The notes: generated by a model from the letters alone, not told the origin. DNA of 44,312 bases from Phaeovulum sp. (GCF_030684035.1 NZ_JAUXPI010000019.1:1-44312), one strand, 5' to 3'. Shown: positions 15,707-22,964, numbered from the stretch's first letter. Translations and numbers: made by a program.

Positions 15707-16162
15707 TCATTGCTCCGTGTATTCTGCGGCTCGCTGCTCTGGTGGCGGGATTTCGCGCATGGGAGGCGTAGGGCCCGCCGACGGCCAGCTAACAGGGCAA
15801 CCGACCAGGGAGGGGCAGTTGCAGATGTTCATAAAGACCGGCCATCCGGGTTTGGGTTTTGAACTGGGATTCCAATCCTGTGGCGGCACCACCTGTGCGC
15901 GCTGGCGCAACGCAGAGCGTGCCGCGCCCCCGCGCAACGTGGCAAACCCGTCGCGCTGGCGAATCAGTCGCCGCCCCCGAGCGGGTCACCGCCGCGCCGC
16001 CCGTTCTCTTGCTCGCGCCGACGGAATGGCCTTCGAGCAGGATCGAGCGGCACTCCGGCATCGGTTTTCCGGTTACCGCACCGCCGCTGCGGCGGCGGCC
16101 ACGGGCGCAGACTATCATGCTGTATCGCGAATCGGTCGCGTCGATATCAGGGGAGTGCGACA

Positions 16163-16402
16163 ATGAAGCAGCGCGTGGTGCCGGTGAACGGGCAGGTCCA
16201 ACTTTCGGATCTGATCATCCGCCACCCCGAAGTGCAGTCGTTCGGCGAACTTCTGGTGGTGGTTGCAATGGCCGCATCGGACGGCGCGCGATTTCTGGAC
16301 TATGACATCAAGCCCGACTACCGCGACACGCCCAAACGCTGGGAGGCAGCGGTCGAGCGCGCATTCCTGCAAGGACCACGCTATCTGGGAGACCCGGTGT
16401 GA
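16163..16402 (+). CDS. small protein of unknown function, 79 aa, first gene of the Dsr-divergent operon
   Basis: I do not recognise a family. The ATG has a good ribosome-binding site (AGGGGAG, 7 bases upstream). The protein has a hydrophobic core stretch FGELLVVVAMAASDGARFLDYD (in two halves, residues about 27-48) but no clear membrane helix or signal, and no Cys. The C-terminal part is charged with Trp and Arg. Its stop overlaps the GTG start of the next gene (GTGA), so the two are translationally coupled and their products probably act together. The location opposite dsrA suggests a Dsr-related job, which is inference only. Confidence 0.7.
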   Translation: MKQRVVPVNGQVQLSDLIIRHPEVQSFGELLVVVAMAASDGARFLDYDIKPDYRDTPKRWEAAVERAFLQGPRYLGDPV

Positions 16403-16614
16403 GCGAGCCCAACGTCACCGATCTGGTGCGGATCAAGGCACCCTACACGCGCGATGTGCTGCTTCAGGAGGTGGCGCATGACAGCGGAATGGTTCTGCTG
16501 CGGGTGCGCATCCGCGAAGGCCGACGCTTTACCATACTCGACCTCGACGCCGAGACCGCGCGCCTCTGGGGCGGTGCCATGGCCGATTGGGCGGCTGGGC
16601 AGGAGCGCACCTGA
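16399..16614 (+). CDS. small protein of unknown function, 71 aa
   Basis: I do not recognise a family by name. The start is GTG, overlapping the previous stop. The core reads as alternating beta strands (VLLQEVAHDSGMVLLRVRIREG then RRFTILDLDAETARLWG, residues about 20-58), suggesting a small beta-rich domain with a conserved-looking DLDAETA helix start. There is no Cys and no signal peptide. The stop overlaps the ATG of cysG (TGATG). Sandwiched in a coupled operon with siroheme synthesis and a DsrC paralogue, it may be an accessory or assembly protein, which is unproven. Confidence 0.7.
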   Translation: MSEPNVTDLVRIKAPYTRDVLLQEVAHDSGMVLLRVRIREGRRFTILDLDAETARLWGGAMADWAAGQERT

Positions 16615-18044
16615 TGGACCAATTGCCGATCAACCTGACCGTTCGGGGCCGCAAGGTGGTGGTCGTCGGCGCTGGCATCGTTGCCGCGCGCAAGGCGGAG
16701 CTGGCACTCCGCGCCGGGGCGGAGGTTTTTGTTGTCGCGCCGGAACTGGACGATGAATTCCTGCCCCTCGTCGAGCATGCTCGATTTCGGCATCGTTCCA
16801 GGCAGGCGGAGCCGCAGGACTTTGCCGGTGCGCTGCTTGCCTACGTCGCAACCGGGGAGGCGACCGAAGATCTGCGGGTGCGCGATCTTGCCCGTGCCGC
16901 GGGCGCACTGGTGAACCTGCCAGACCAGCCCGAGTTGTGCGATTTCGCCTCACCCGCGATCCTCGAGCGCGCGCCCTTGATGCTTACGGTGTCGTCGGCG
17001 GGCACCTCGCCGATGCTCACGCGGCTCATCCGCGAACAACTGGAAGGCTCGATCCCAGCCACTTTCGGCGATCTTGCCCGCTTTCTCGGCGCGATTCGCG
17101 ATGAGGTCGCCGCCGAAATTCCGGCCCCGGATGCACGGCGGCATTTCTTCGAAAGGCTGCTGGAAAGCCCGGTCGCCGATCTGGTGCTCGCGGGCGATGA
17201 ACCCGGTGCCAGAAGACTGCTGGCGCAAGAACTCGCCGCCGCGGCTGACCCGTCGCGCCCGGTGATCGGCGAGGTCTATCTGGTCGGTGGCGGCCCCGGT
17301 GACCCAGACCTGCTGACCTTCCGCGCCATGCGGCTTTTGCAGCGCGCCGATGTGGTGGTTTATGACCGGCTGATCGGCAGCCCGATCCTGAACCTTGTGC
17401 GCCGCGACGCCGAACGCATCTATGTCGGCAAGCGCATGGGTGACCATGAACTGCCTCAGGAGGAGATCAGCCAATTGCTGGTTACGCTCGCCCGCCAAGG
17501 CAAGCGGGTGCTGCGGCTCAAGGGCGGTGATCCGTTCATTTTCGGGCGCGGCGGCGAGGAAATCGAGTTGCTGGCCGATGAGGGCATTCCCTTTCAGGTG
17601 GTGCCCGGCATCACCGCCGCCGCCGCATGCGCGGCCTATGCGGGCATCCCGCTGACGCACCGCGACCATGCGCAGTCCTGCATTTTCGTGACCGGGCATG
17701 CCAAGAACGGTCGCCCCGATCTTGACTGGGCAACGCTGCTGCAACCGCACCAGACGGTCGCGGTTTACATGGGTCTGGCGATGCTGCCCGCGCTGACCGA
17801 GGATTTCATTGCGCATGGTGCCGATCCCACGACCCCGGTCGCGATCGTGGACAACGGCACCCGCCCCAATCAGCGCGTTATCACCGGCACCATCGCCGAC
17901 ATCGCCGCCAGGGCGGCCGAGGCGGGGCTCAAAGGCCCCTCGATGATTCTCATCGGCTCGGTCGTGACCCTGCGCGACAAGCTTGCATGGTTTCGCCCCG
18001 ATAGTGGGCACAGCGTCGATAGGCAATCAGGGAGGATCGCATGA
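16614..18044 (+). CDS. cysG: CysG, siroheme synthase (multifunctional)
   Basis: CysG makes siroheme from uroporphyrinogen III: SAM-dependent bis-methylation, NAD-dependent dehydrogenation and iron insertion. The ATG at 16614 overlaps the preceding stop, and the product is 476 aa. The N-terminal dehydrogenase/ferrochelatase domain has VVVVGAGIVAARKAE (15-29) and NLPDQPELCDFASPA. The C-terminal uroporphyrinogen methyltransferase domain has VYLVGGGPGDPDLLTFRA, VVYDRLI, LRLKGGDPFIFGRGGEE and GITAAAACAAYAGIPLTHR, all complete. Beside dsrAB, it would supply the large siroheme demand of sulfite reductase. Assimilatory sulfite or nitrite reductase use is possible too, but no such gene is adjacent. 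Confidence 0.96.
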   Translation: MDQLPINLTVRGRKVVVVGAGIVAARKAELALRAGAEVFVVAPELDDEFLPLVEHARFRHRSRQAEPQDFAGALLAYVATGEATEDLRVRDLARAAGALVNLPDQPELCDFASPAILERAPLMLTVSSAGTSPMLTRLIREQLEGSIPATFGDLARFLGAIRDEVAAEIPAPDARRHFFERLLESPVADLVLAGDEPGARRLLAQELAAAADPSRPVIGEVYLVGGGPGDPDLLTFRAMRLLQRADVVVYDRLIGSPILNLVRRDAERIYVGKRMGDHELPQEEISQLLVTLARQGKRVLRLKGGDPFIFGRGGEEIELLADEGIPFQVVPGITAAAACAAYAGIPLTHRDHAQSCIFVTGHAKNGRPDLDWATLLQPHQTVAVYMGLAMLPALTEDFIAHGADPTTPVAIVDNGTRPNQRVITGTIADIAARAAEAGLKGPSMILIGSVVTLRDKLAWFRPDSGHSVDRQSGRIA

Positions 18045-18379
18045 GCATCGACTTCAACGGCACCGACATCGAGACCACCGCGACCGGCTATCTGGCCGAG
18101 CCCGAAGACTGGTCGGAAGACCTCGCGCGGCACATGGCAGCGATGGAGGACATCGAACTGACCGACGCGCATTGGGACATCATCAACTTCCTGCGCGAAG
18201 AATATTTCGACAATGGCGGCAACCAGCCCAACACCCGCGCCATCGTCAAGGCGATGAGCGAAGCCTGGGGCCGCAATGTTGATACCACCGCGCTCTACGA
18301 ACTCTTCCCGCTCGATCCCTCGAAACAGGGCGGCCGCGTCGCGGGCCTGCCGGAAAGCCGCCGCAAGGGCGGATACTGA
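18041..18379 (+). CDS. DsrC-like protein lacking both active cysteines (RspA/TusE-like paralogue)
   Basis: This 112-aa member of the DsrC/TusE fold family is clearly related to the DsrC at 11488-11820: GYLAEPEDWSEDLARHMA, LTDAHWDIINFLREEY, LYELFPLDPSKQ and AGLP match in order. The two functional thiols are both gone. The residue aligned to the inner Cys is Gly (KQGGRVAGLP), and the end reads RRKGGY instead of a penultimate Cys. The protein contains no cysteine at all. Cysteine-free homologues have been termed RspA and proposed to be regulatory; TusE would keep one Cys. The start overlaps the cysG stop (ATGA). It may regulate or hold off Dsr partners instead of carrying sulfur. Confidence 0.92.
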   Translation: MSIDFNGTDIETTATGYLAEPEDWSEDLARHMAAMEDIELTDAHWDIINFLREEYFDNGGNQPNTRAIVKAMSEAWGRNVDTTALYELFPLDPSKQGGRVAGLPESRRKGGY

Positions 18380-18386
18380 GCCGCCG

Positions 18387-18677
18387 ATGCCCGGCGAGGG
18401 GATCCGGTGCGAAGCCTGCGGCTTGCTGCCACATGACGGCGAAGGCCGGGCCATCGCCACGGCCGAACTGCCCGCGGGCTGGTACCTGCGCCGGATCGGT
18501 CGGCGCAGCTTCGTGCTGTGCGACGTCTGCGGCGATATCCAGCACTTCAAGGGCGGCGTCTCGGCCTATCTGCAAGAGGCGCTCGGGATCGGCCCGCGGG
18601 CCTTCCCAGATTTCTCGGAAGCGGGCGCAGGGCTTCATCGCCTGCGCCGACACCCGGACCGAGAGGGCGGGGAATGA
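18387..18677 (+). CDS. small protein with two CxxC pairs (zinc-ribbon or rubredoxin-like), unknown function
   Basis: The product is 96 aa with the ATG at 18387, 7 bases after the previous stop. Two pairs, CEAC (8-11) and CDVC (45-48), are about 33 residues apart and could bind one zinc or iron. Around them lie GWYLRRIGRRSFVLCDVCGD and then QHFKGGVSAYLQEALG. I know no named family. The stop overlaps the ATG of the next gene (ATGA), so it is coupled to the ferredoxin-reductase fusion and may bind to it. A metal-binding accessory or small electron carrier are both possible. Confidence 0.75.
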   Translation: MPGEGIRCEACGLLPHDGEGRAIATAELPAGWYLRRIGRRSFVLCDVCGDIQHFKGGVSAYLQEALGIGPRAFPDFSEAGAGLHRLRRHPDREGGE

Positions 18678-20128
18678 GCGGGGCGATCCCGCTCTGCCGT
18701 CTGGCCAAGATCGTCGGTCTGCCGCGCACCGATTTGCAGCGCATGGTGCAGTCGGGCGAACTTGCCGCCTCTGACGGCCAGGTCGAGTTTGCCGAGGTGC
18801 TGCGTGCCTTCCCCGAGGCGCGCTTTGCCGACGAGACCGAGATTGCGCGCGTCGAGGGGATCAAGGAAATCGCGCTGGGCAAGCGCGGGCGCGACCGCGA
18901 ACGCCTGCCCGACCCCGCCATTCTGTCGCGGCGGCTCGATGCGCTTGGCCAAGATTTCGCGCGGCTTGAGGCGGCGCTGCGGCACCAGACACAGGTCCAC
19001 GGCTGGCTTGGCGACCGGCTCGGCGCGCTGGCTGAGGAGGGACGGCTGCCGCCCGAAACCGCCCGCGAGATCCGCAGCTGGTTGGCGCGCGAACTGGCCG
19101 AGACGCCCGAAGACAGCGAACGCTGGCAGCGTCTGGTCGCGCGGGAACGCACGATGCGGCTGTTTTCGGCCCAGGTCAGAGTGCAGTCGAAAGACATCGC
19201 ATTCGAAGCCCAAGGCAACGAGACCCTGCTGGAGGCGGGGCTGCGGGCGGGGCTGTCGTTCGCCTATGGCTGCTCCAACGGTGGCTGCGGCGAGTGCAAG
19301 GCTCGGCTGGTCTCGGGCGAGGTGGTCAAGCTGCGCCCGCATGACTATCGGCTCACCGAGGCCGAGGTCGCGCGCAGTGTAACGCTGATGTGCTGCTACG
19401 CACCCTTGGGCGATATGGTGATCGAGGCAGCACTTCCCGGCGCGGACGAGATACCCGAACAGATCATCGAGGCGCGCGTCCGCGCGGTCGAGGCACTGGG
19501 CGCGCGGGTTGTCGCGCTGCACCTTTTGACCCCGCGCAGCGACCGGCTGCAGTTTCTTGCCGGGCAGCGGCTGCGCCTGCGGATCGGCGAGGCGACGGGC
19601 GAGGTTTCGATCGCCTCTTGCCCATGCGAGGAGCGCCGGATCGAGCTGCATCTTGTGCGCGGCGGCGCGCTGGCCGTGCTGGCCGAGGGTCTGCGCGCGA
19701 ACGAGTGCGTCGAGATCGCCGGGCCCTTCGGCGGTTTCGTGCTGGACGACGCTTCGGCCCGGCCGTTGCTTTTTGTGGCCGAAGGCGTGGGATACGCGCC
19801 GATCAAAGGGCTGCTGCAACACGCGCTGTCGCGCGACCGCGCGGCCTCGATCGCGCTGCATTGGTTCGGCGGAGCCGAGGGGTTGTATCAGGAGGCATTG
19901 CCGCGATCCTATGCGGCGGCGCTGGATGAGTTCCGCTACGTCCCGGTTTCGAACCCGGCGGCGGAGGCGCGTGCCGCGGCGCTCGCCACGCTGGCAGGGG
20001 TGCCGGAGCTTTCGCAAACCGAGGTCTATGCGGCGGGATCGCCCGGGTTTCTGGCGTCATTGCGTGCGTTGCTCGCGTCGGCCGGGCTTTCACAAGCGCA
20101 GTATCACGAAGAACCGACCGCCGGGTGA
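18674..20128 (+). CDS. [2Fe-2S] ferredoxin / ferredoxin-reductase fusion with a novel N-terminal region
   Basis: The 484-aa product starts at the ATG at 18674, overlapping the previous stop. Residues 1-50 look like a helix-turn-helix or MerR-like start (LCRLAKIVGLPRTDLQRMVQSGEL). Residues about 60-160 are charged and helical, possibly coiled coil. Residues about 165-255 are a plant-type [2Fe-2S] domain with Cys200, Cys205, Cys208 and Cys240. Residues about 265-484 are a flavin/NAD reductase domain with GVGYAPIKGLLQHAL (371-385) and VYAAGSPGF (451-459). The usual flavin-binding RxYS motif is altered: GEVSIAS at 309-315 lacks the Arg and Tyr. Oxygenase reductases are the closest known architecture, but no oxygenase is nearby, so a Dsr electron-transfer role is inferred. 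Confidence 0.88.
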   Translation: MSGAIPLCRLAKIVGLPRTDLQRMVQSGELAASDGQVEFAEVLRAFPEARFADETEIARVEGIKEIALGKRGRDRERLPDPAILSRRLDALGQDFARLEAALRHQTQVHGWLGDRLGALAEEGRLPPETAREIRSWLARELAETPEDSERWQRLVARERTMRLFSAQVRVQSKDIAFEAQGNETLLEAGLRAGLSFAYGCSNGGCGECKARLVSGEVVKLRPHDYRLTEAEVARSVTLMCCYAPLGDMVIEAALPGADEIPEQIIEARVRAVEALGARVVALHLLTPRSDRLQFLAGQRLRLRIGEATGEVSIASCPCEERRIELHLVRGGALAVLAEGLRANECVEIAGPFGGFVLDDASARPLLFVAEGVGYAPIKGLLQHALSRDRAASIALHWFGGAEGLYQEALPRSYAAALDEFRYVPVSNPAAEARAAALATLAGVPELSQTEVYAAGSPGFLASLRALLASAGLSQAQYHEEPTAG

Positions 20129-20468
20129 CGTTGGCAAACAGGTGGTCGCGGGGGCGGCAAACCTGCACCCGGTTCCGCCGGGTGGGCTGTCAGCGTCGCA
20201 GGGCAAGCCACTTGCACAGATTGCAAAGGTCGCATATGAAACCTCAGTCGCCTCATGCCGCGCAGGGCTGCGTCTTGGCTCGGGCGCGGGGCCGTCGCAG
20301 GCGCTTGGACTGACAGGGGAAGAACCGGCACGAATATCCGCAAGGCCGCATTTGCACGAACGGCCAGTTAGAGGGATAGCACAGCCGCGCAGGGCAATCG
20401 GGGGGATTGCGCAGGCGGATCGGCTGGCTGTGGGCGCGGGGTGCCAGACGCATCGGGGGGAGACCGAC
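20129..20468. other. intergenic region before the YeiH-type gene
   Basis: These 340 bases hold the hairpin at 20166-20184 and no convincing gene on either strand. I saw no riboswitch or clear promoter boxes. It ends in the ribosome-binding GGGGGGAG before the GTG start at 20469. Confidence 0.5.
20166..20184 (+). terminator. candidate hairpin at the end of the plus-strand operon
   Basis: CACCCGG (20166-20172) and CCGGGTG (20178-20184) form a perfect GC-rich 7-base stem with a TTCCG loop, 38 bases past the stop of the ferredoxin-reductase gene. No U-run follows, so termination is plausible but unproven. Confidence 0.4.
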
Positions 20469-21551
20469 GTGGCCAATACCGAACCCGGTGCAATGCGCCA
20501 ACACATGGCGTGGATAACGCGGCTACCTGCCGAGGCGCGGCGGATCGGGCCGGGTCTGGCGCTGTCGGGCATCATCGCCATGGCGGCAACTTTCATTTCC
20601 GACCATCATGGCGGACCGACGCTTCTTTACGCGCTGCTTGTCGGCATGGCCTTCAACTTCACCTCGAAGGAACCGCGCTATGCGCCGGGGATCGCTTTTG
20701 CCTCACGCACAGTGCTGCGGATCGGGGTGGCGTTGCTTGGGGCGCGGATATCTGCCGGACAGATCGCGGAACTGGGCATTACGCCCGTGCTTCTGGTTCC
20801 GATCGCCGTTTTTACCACGATCGCCTTTGGCTGGTGGCTGGCACCGCGTCTGGGGCTATCGCAACAGCAGGGGGTCTTGACCGGCGGTTCGGTGGCGATC
20901 TGCGGTGCCTCGGCGGCGCTGGCGATTTCGGCGGTACTGCCGCAGACCAAGGAGCACGAACGCGACACGCTGTTCACGGTGATTTCGGTCACCATCCTCT
21001 CGACCGTGGCGATGATCTTCTACCCCACAATCGTCAACACTCTCGGCATGGACGATCGTGCCGCGGGGATCATGCTGGGAGGCACGATCCATGACGTCGC
21101 GCAGGTGGTCGGCGCGGGGCACATGATCTCGGACGAGGCCGGGCTGGTGGCGACCTATGTCAAGCTGCTGCGGGTGGCGATGCTGATGCCGGTGGTTACC
21201 GGGATCGCCTGGATAATCGCCAAGCGCGGTTTTCTTGCCCTGTCGGTGGCCGAGGCGGCAGGTGCGCCGGGCGCGGGGGCGAAAGGGCCGGTGCTGCCGC
21301 TGTTCCTGGTCGCGTTCGCGGTGCTCGCCGTCATCAACAGCCTTGGCCTGATCCCCGAATTTGCGGTTGCGCCAATCATCGATTCCTCGCGCTGGTGCCT
21401 CGTCGTCGCTATCGCCGCGCTCGGCATGAAGACCTCGCTGCAAGACCTGTCCAAACTCGGGTGGCGTCCGCTCGCGCTCGTCGTGACCGAATCCCTGTTC
21501 ATCCTCGTGATGGTGCTGGTCATTCTCGGGCTCGAGACGTGGCTGGCCTGA
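20469..21551 (+). CDS. YeiH-family putative sulfate exporter (membrane protein)
   Basis: This polytopic inner-membrane protein has about ten hydrophobic segments and belongs to the YeiH/Cons_hypoth698 family, annotated as putative sulfate exporters. The GTG at 20469 has a strong GGGGGGAG upstream and gives 360 aa; an ATG at 20493 is an alternative. Family signatures are RIGVALLGARIS, GGSVAICGASAALAISAVLP, GIMLGGTIHDVAQVVGAG and LGMKTSLQDLSKLGWRPL. Sulfate export has been inferred for the family and not firmly proven. Beside a sulfur oxidation system, export of sulfate or sulfite made from sulfur would fit. It is convergent with tusA/dsrE2. Confidence 0.85.
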   Translation: MANTEPGAMRQHMAWITRLPAEARRIGPGLALSGIIAMAATFISDHHGGPTLLYALLVGMAFNFTSKEPRYAPGIAFASRTVLRIGVALLGARISAGQIAELGITPVLLVPIAVFTTIAFGWWLAPRLGLSQQQGVLTGGSVAICGASAALAISAVLPQTKEHERDTLFTVISVTILSTVAMIFYPTIVNTLGMDDRAAGIMLGGTIHDVAQVVGAGHMISDEAGLVATYVKLLRVAMLMPVVTGIAWIIAKRGFLALSVAEAAGAPGAGAKGPVLPLFLVAFAVLAVINSLGLIPEFAVAPIIDSSRWCLVVAIAALGMKTSLQDLSKLGWRPLALVVTESLFILVMVLVILGLETWLA

Positions 21552-21591
21552 GCCTAGCGTGGCGGAGTTGCTAAATGGGGCTTTCGACGTT

Positions 21592-21605
21592 GGCGCAAGT
21601 GCGCC
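21592..21605. terminator. short hairpin between convergent genes
   Basis: GGCGCA and TGCGCC form 6-base arms with a 2-base centre, about 40 bases after the YeiH-type stop, in the gap between convergent genes. No T-run follows. Weak candidate only. Confidence 0.25.
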
Positions 21606-21740
21606 GGCCCGCATTGCAGCAGCGTGACGACAGCCTTGTGCCCCGCACGCACATCGACCGCTCCACCGGCTATGCTGTTTCAGAAGATCGCGCCAGTCGC
21701 ATCACCGCATCACTGCGCAGATGGAATTCTGCGGTCAGGT

Positions 21741-21968
21741 TCAGCCGGTGTGGCGGATCAGGAAAACGTAGGTGGACCCGTCCATCCGGCTTTCCAGCAG
21801 CTCGTTGCCGGTGGTGCGGCAGAACGCCTCGAAATCCATTACCGCACCCGGATCGGTCGCCTGCACCTCGAGCGTGGCCCCCGAAGGCAGCGAGTTCAGC
21901 GCCTTTTTGGCGCGCAAAATGGGCAGCGGGCAGTTCAGCCCCTTGGCGTCGAGTATCAGATCGGCCAT
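21741..21968 (-). CDS. tusA: TusA-family sulfur carrier
   Basis: TusA proteins carry persulfide sulfur on a conserved Cys and feed DsrE-type transferases. The 75-aa product has the signature GLNCPLPILRAKKAL with Cys13 in the CPxP motif, and full family length. It starts 12 bases after the dsrE2 stop. The pairing tusA-dsrE2 is known from sulfur oxidisers, where the carrier delivers sulfur to the Dsr or sHdr pathway. A housekeeping role in tRNA thiolation is possible, but the context favours dissimilatory sulfur. Confidence 0.94.
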   Translation of the reverse strand: MADLILDAKGLNCPLPILRAKKALNSLPSGATLEVQATDPGAVMDFEAFCRTTGNELLESRMDGSTYVFLIRHTG

Positions 21969-21980
21969 GGTGTTCCTTTC

Positions 21981-22475
21981 TCAGATGTAGAGGTTGATGT
22001 CGCTCTTGGTCGCCACTTCGACCCAGGACGCGGCACCGCCGATGTCGAGACCCTCGATCATGTCCTCGCGCTTGATCTCGAACAGATCCATCGTCATCTG
22101 ACAGGCGATCAGGCGAACGTCCGCTTCCACCGCCAGATCACGCAGTTCCTCGATCGAGGCGACGCCCTTTTTCTTGATGAGGTTTTTCATCATGGTGGTG
22201 GTCAGCGCCGAGGCACCCGGCAGCGCTGCCATGATGTTCGGCATCGCCATGTGCATGCCCCCCATCGGCATTTCCATGCCGGGGTTGCCCAGCGTCGAGA
22301 CCTTCAGGTCGAGGTCTTTCTTCAGCAGGTGCAGGCCGTAGAAGGTAAAGAACATTGTCACCTCTAGCCCCATCGCGGCGGCGGTAGTGGCAAGAATGAA
22401 GGGCGGATAGGCCCAATCGAGCGTGCCCTTGGTGACGATGATCGACATTGACTTAGCGTTATGGTCGTCCAGCAT
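21981..22475 (-). CDS. dsrE2: DsrE2, membrane-associated DsrE-family sulfurtransferase
   Basis: The product is 164 aa with DsrE/F-like fold signatures: MSIIVTKGTLDWAYPPFILA, TFYGLHLLKKD, the Met-rich MPMGGMHMAMPN (70-80) and the conserved Cys125 (LIACQMTMDL). The hydrophobic stretch at about 24-48 may associate with the membrane. In Allochromatium DsrE2 works with TusA and a rhodanese to supply sulfur to DsrEFH/DsrC; no rhodanese is seen next to this pair. The ATG is preceded by GGGGAGAG. A candidate promoter lies about 370 bases upstream. Confidence 0.93.
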   Translation of the reverse strand: MLDDHNAKSMSIIVTKGTLDWAYPPFILATTAAAMGLEVTMFFTFYGLHLLKKDLDLKVSTLGNPGMEMPMGGMHMAMPNIMAALPGASALTTTMMKNLIKKKGVASIEELRDLAVEADVRLIACQMTMDLFEIKREDMIEGLDIGGAASWVEVATKSDINLYI

Positions 22476-22840
22476 TCGATCTCTCCCCGTTGTTTTTCGG
22501 TCCTTGCCTTGGTGCCGTAGCCGCCCCGGGCGTCAACCTCAGCTTCGTTGCTTCGCCATCGCCCGGGGTTCCTTTCCCGGGAGAGGCCGTTGTCAATCAG
22601 GCCGCACGACCGGCAAAGTTGTCGGCGGTCATTTTCGCCGCATTGAGCGCTGCGGCTGCGGTGCAGACCAAATTGACCCGGCTAGCCATGCCGCCACAAA
22701 TTCGGTACGCCCGGTTGCATGAAGCTGCTCGGGGCCGAACCTGCCAACGCGATATCAAGCTTTTTGGCCAAGGCTTCACTCCCCCTCTGCCCAGCACTCC
22801 CCGCGCACCGGGCTCCCCTCCCGCCGCACAGGTCCTCAAA
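22476..22840. other. long leader / intergenic region upstream of dsrE2
   Basis: About 365 bases without a convincing gene. It contains two CCCGGG palindromes at 22562-22567 and 22576-22581, which could pair as a hairpin in a leader RNA. A 30-codon minus-strand frame (near 22597-22689) lacks a good ribosome-binding site and is not called. Confidence 0.45.
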
Positions 22841-22868
22841 TTTGTATATGCCACTATATGAATGTCAA
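22841..22868 (-). promoter_or_regulatory. candidate strong promoter reading toward dsrE2-tusA, with direct repeats
   Basis: On the minus strand a perfect TTGACA (22868-22863) is followed after 16 bases by TACAAA (22846-22841). In the spacer, TATATG occurs twice on the plus strand (22845-22850 and 22855-22860), exactly 10 bases or one helical turn apart, which looks like a regulator site. ATTTG and CAAAT flank it as an inverted repeat. The region is AT-rich within GC-rich DNA. The nearest minus-strand gene is dsrE2. It could also be a leftover promoter of the adjoining mobile debris. Confidence 0.5.
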
Positions 22869-22964
22869 ATCTATTCTTCGCCGGGGGCAATCCACGCGCT
22901 GCGAACCCGGCCTGTCCACCATCTGCGCCAAAGAAGCGGTTTCGTGAGTTCGCGTAACGGAGGG

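Larger units (their letters stand above)
15498..16162. other. divergent intergenic control region between dsrA and the plus-strand operon
   Basis: No convincing gene is seen in these 665 bases; frames here are Arg/Ala-rich and lack family resemblance. The left part would be the dsrA leader, about 170 nt from the candidate promoter at 15674-15701, and includes a 15-base palindrome. The right part contains GC-rich DNA and ends with the ribosome-binding AGGGGAG before the ATG at 16163. A promoter for the plus-strand operon must lie here but I cannot point to one with good -35 and -10 boxes. Confidence 0.6.

Noticed and set aside
15689-16166. possible genes on either strand in the dsrA upstream region
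   Set aside because: Frames are Arg/Ala-rich, lack ribosome-binding sites and family likeness, and cover a region expected to hold promoters.
20129-20468. riboswitch or regulatory RNA before the YeiH-type gene
   Set aside because: Apart from one GC-rich hairpin I found no conserved core of a known riboswitch class.
22597-22689. 30-codon minus-strand peptide upstream of dsrE2
   Set aside because: No good ribosome-binding site and no similarity known to me; it cannot be told from chance.
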